Shown in pieces: positions 62,010-64,000 of a stretch of DNA of 64,000 nucleotides (position 1 is its first letter; each line of letters opens with the position of its first letter). The notes beneath the pieces were generated by a model. The model saw nothing but the letters and a program-made list of their open reading frames with translations, made no database searches and had not been told where the DNA came from. This stretch comes from Muribaculaceae bacterium (lineage in GTDB: Bacteria; Bacteroidota; Bacteroidia; Bacteroidales; Muribaculaceae). The DNA lies in assembly GCA_017621055.1 (NCBI GenBank), contig JAGATX010000009.1, forward strand, positions 62,001 through 126,000, given 5' to 3'. The position numbers were made by a program, and so were the translations under genes.

Positions 62010-63419
62010 ATGATTAATGAAATCGGACAAGCTATAATAAAAGCCGCCGACTGGCTGTGCGGCTACCCGCTCTTTTTCCTTCTCATCGGCGGGGGAATTT
62101 ACCTGTTTGTGAGCAGCGGCGCCGTGTCGTTGCGGCGTTTGCCGGCAGCCCTCGCCGAACTGCGGCGCAAGCACACCGGCGATTCCGAAAGCGGCCAGAT
62201 ATCGAGCGTGCAGGCTCTTGCCGGCGTTGTTGCCGCCACCGTGGGCCTCGGCAACATAGCCGGTGTGGCCATAGCCCTTGTGATGGGCGGCCCGGGTGCC
62301 ATTTTCTGGATGTGGGTCAGCGCCATTGTAGGCATGGCAACAAAATACCATGAGGGAGTCCTCGCCATCATGTACCGCGGCAAGGACGACAAGGGTCGCC
62401 CGCAGGGCGGACCCATGCACATCATCGAGCAGGGCCTCGGCATGAAGTGGAAACCACTTGCGCGGTTCTTCGCCATCGCGGGCCTCTTCGGCACTATGTG
62501 CATAATGAACGCCAACCAGCTCACCGAGGCATTCCTCACCATGTTCACCACTCCGGAGGCGCTGGCTCCCGGCGGCGCGTGGGCGGCGGCAGGTTCGTAT
62601 CTGGGCCTCGACGGGGAGAGCGCCTTCCGCCTGCTGGCCGGATGCATCATAGCTGCCATTGTGGCAGTGGTCATTCTTGGCGGCATCAAGCGCATAGCCC
62701 GCGTGGCGTCGTTTATGGTGCCCTTCATGGTGGGCCTTTACTTCGTGATGGTGCTGTATATAATAATATCGCACATCGACGGTGTCCCTGCGGTGTTCGG
62801 CCGCATCTTCAGCGAGGCATTCAATCTTCAGGCCGGTCTGGGCGCCCTCGCCGGCATAGCCATCATAGGAGCACGGCGCGCGGCGCTGGTGAACGACGCC
62901 GGAATAGGCACCGCCTCGATCATGCACGGCGCCTCGCACAACAACAGCCCTGTTCGCGAGGGCTTGATAGCCATGCTCGGACCGAGCATAGACAGCGGTC
63001 TGGTGTGCACCCTCACGGCAATGGCCATACTGCTGTGCGTGCCCGAAGTGCAGGACTCGCAGGGAATGGCCGGCCTATCCATAGCCATGACGGCCTTCAG
63101 CCGCGGCATCCCCGGCGGCGCCTACCTCCTCCTTTTTGTTGTGGTGTGCTTTGCCATGAGCTCGATGTTCTCATACTCCTTCTACGGCACCACCTGCGCC
63201 AACTATCTTTTCGGCAGCCGTCGGGGCGGTCTTTACGCCTATATTTTTCTGGCGTCGCTGATAATCTTTGCCGTTGTGCCCATCGAGGCCGCCGTCGGTG
63301 CCTGCGACCTTTTCTATGCTCTTATGGCCATACCCACCATGAGCGCCATCCTGCTCCTCAGCGGGCGCGTGCGCCGCGCTACTGCCGAGTTCTTCGCAAA
63401 AAAACTTGAAAAGCACTGA
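62010..63419 (+). CDS. Alanine/glycine:cation symporter (AGCS family)
   Basis: 469 residues with about 11 membrane helices. The family signature GLGNIAGVAIALVMGGPGAI is at about 75-94, and NDAGIGTASIMHGASHN in the second half is also diagnostic. It takes up alanine or glycine with Na+ or H+ across the inner membrane. It starts four bases after a -7 box, so its mRNA may be leaderless. lgt follows after 27 bp. Confidence 0.93.
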   Translation: MINEIGQAIIKAADWLCGYPLFFLLIGGGIYLFVSSGAVSLRRLPAALAELRRKHTGDSESGQISSVQALAGVVAATVGLGNIAGVAIALVMGGPGAIFWMWVSAIVGMATKYHEGVLAIMYRGKDDKGRPQGGPMHIIEQGLGMKWKPLARFFAIAGLFGTMCIMNANQLTEAFLTMFTTPEALAPGGAWAAAGSYLGLDGESAFRLLAGCIIAAIVAVVILGGIKRIARVASFMVPFMVGLYFVMVLYIIISHIDGVPAVFGRIFSEAFNLQAGLGALAGIAIIGARRAALVNDAGIGTASIMHGASHNNSPVREGLIAMLGPSIDSGLVCTLTAMAILLCVPEVQDSQGMAGLSIAMTAFSRGIPGGAYLLLFVVVCFAMSSMFSYSFYGTTCANYLFGSRRGGLYAYIFLASLIIFAVVPIEAAVGACDLFYALMAIPTMSAILLLSGRVRRATAEFFAKKLEKH

Positions 63420-63446
63420 CACATTCTGTAACCAACATTATCGCTT

Positions 63447-64000
63447 ATGATACCCGAATATATAACATGGAATGCTGACCCCGAGATTTTTTCAGGGTTC
63501 ATCACCGTGCGGTGGTACGGCCTGATGTTTGCCATCGGCTTCTGGCTGGGCTTCAACATAGTGGCCCGTATGTTCCGTCGCGAGGGCGCACCCGAGCGCT
63601 GGCTCGGCATTCTCCTTATCTATGTTGGCATAGCCACTATCGTGGGCTCGCGTCTGGGTCACGTATTTTTCTATGCGTGGGATTATTACAGCCAGCATCC
63701 CTGGAAGATATTCGCCACCTGGGAGGGCGGTCTCGCCAGCCACGGCGGTGCAATCGGCGTGATTATCGCCGTACTCCTTTTCTCGGTGTTCGTCACGCGG
63801 CGCAATCCGCTGTGGACCTTCGACCGGCTTACGGTGGCAATAGCCCTTGTGGGCGGTCTCATCCGCATCGGCAACCTTATGAATTCCGAGATTTTCGGCG
63901 AGCCCACCACCTTGCCCTGGGGCTTCATGTTCGTGCGCTCCGCCGAGTGGAACAACGAGTTCTACGGTCTCGCATGCCATCCCACCCAAATCTACGAGGC
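63447..64000 (+). CDS. lgt: Prolipoprotein diacylglyceryl transferase (partial, right edge)
   Basis: The first 184 residues are visible. MIPEYITWNADPEIFSGF is followed by VRWYGLMFAIGFWLG, GSRLGHVFFYAWDYY, WEGGLASHGGAIG (the catalytic His-Gly motif) and RIGNLMNSEIFGEPT (the Arg-Gly-Asn signature). It moves diacylglycerol to the lipobox Cys of prolipoproteins, many of which are encoded in this window. About 90-100 residues are missing at the right edge. Confidence 0.95.
   Translation, partial: MIPEYITWNADPEIFSGFITVRWYGLMFAIGFWLGFNIVARMFRREGAPERWLGILLIYVGIATIVGSRLGHVFFYAWDYYSQHPWKIFATWEGGLASHGGAIGVIIAVLLFSVFVTRRNPLWTFDRLTVAIALVGGLIRIGNLMNSEIFGEPTTLPWGFMFVRSAEWNNEFYGLACHPTQIYE

Noticed and set aside
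1-64000. CRISPR array, prophage, insertion sequence or rRNA operon
   Set aside because: I found no regularly spaced repeats with unique spacers, no transposase, integrase or phage structural gene, and no rRNA-like sequence.

Overview
The window looks like a chromosomal segment of a GC-rich member of the order Bacteroidales, probably close to Muribaculaceae. I infer this from gene content and signals: Bacteroidetes-type promoters (TTTG, about 19-21 bp, then TAnnTTTG) sit in front of many genes. There is a Bacteroidetes-type RpoZ, a DUF4295 ribosome-associated protein, a Mfa/FimA-type fimbrial locus, a BspA-like leucine-rich-repeat remnant, and no convincing Shine-Dalgarno sequences. No phage, insertion sequence, CRISPR array or rRNA was seen. 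One tRNA (Glu, anticodon CTC) is present. Both ends cut a gene (a flavodoxin/ferredoxin protein on the left, lgt on the right).

Layout. 1-5.4 kb (minus): EFR1-like protein, DUF2027/Smr protein, ribosomal protein L31, DUF488, alaS. 5.4-9.7 kb: M23 peptidase, MerR-like regulator, AI-2E-family transporter, MFS transporter. 9.8-15.1 kb (plus): a transmembrane Ser/Thr kinase with an external sensor domain, the L28-L33-DUF4295 operon, rmuC, and a secreted or anchored protein with an EF-hand-like loop. 15.2-18.9 kb (minus): an unusual trio of alpha/beta hydrolase, membrane-anchored MurF-like ligase and long Ddl. 19.0-21.6 kb (plus): dCMP deaminase, S41 protease, 5-formyl-THF cyclo-ligase. 21.7-23.5 kb (minus): BspA-like pseudogene, rpoZ, bamD. 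23.7-27.6 kb (plus): uvrB and a YgiQ radical SAM protein. 28.0-38.1 kb (plus): a six-gene fimbrial operon preceded by an 11-G tract in its promoter. 38.4-41.3 kb (minus): tRNA-Glu and uvrA. 41.6-45.3 kb (plus): gltX, waaA and an ArgC-like protein without its catalytic cysteine. 45.3-52.3 kb (minus): M16-like protein, kdsB, NfeD protease, ThiE-like protein, RsiV-like lipoprotein, LysM-M23 peptidase, ndk, and a His-rich mini-lipoprotein. 52.8-58.5 kb (minus): a lactose/galactose operon (beta-galactosidase, galK, galE, galM). 58.7-64.0 kb (plus): clpB, small lipoprotein, AGCS symporter, lgt.

Functional links. Envelope building is the main theme: KdsB and WaaA activate and transfer Kdo, BamD and Lgt serve outer-membrane proteins and lipoproteins, MurF-like/Ddl and the M23 enzymes act on peptidoglycan, and the fimbrial operon builds a surface organelle. 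UvrA and UvrB are encoded 13 kb apart. The GH2 enzyme feeds the Leloir enzymes encoded beside it.

The items most worth following up are the membrane MurF-like/Ddl/hydrolase trio, the ArgC-like protein lacking its Cys, the poly-G tract at the fimbrial promoter, a candidate small RNA near 52.4 kb, and several short repeat elements, including one duplicated in frame inside the kinase gene.
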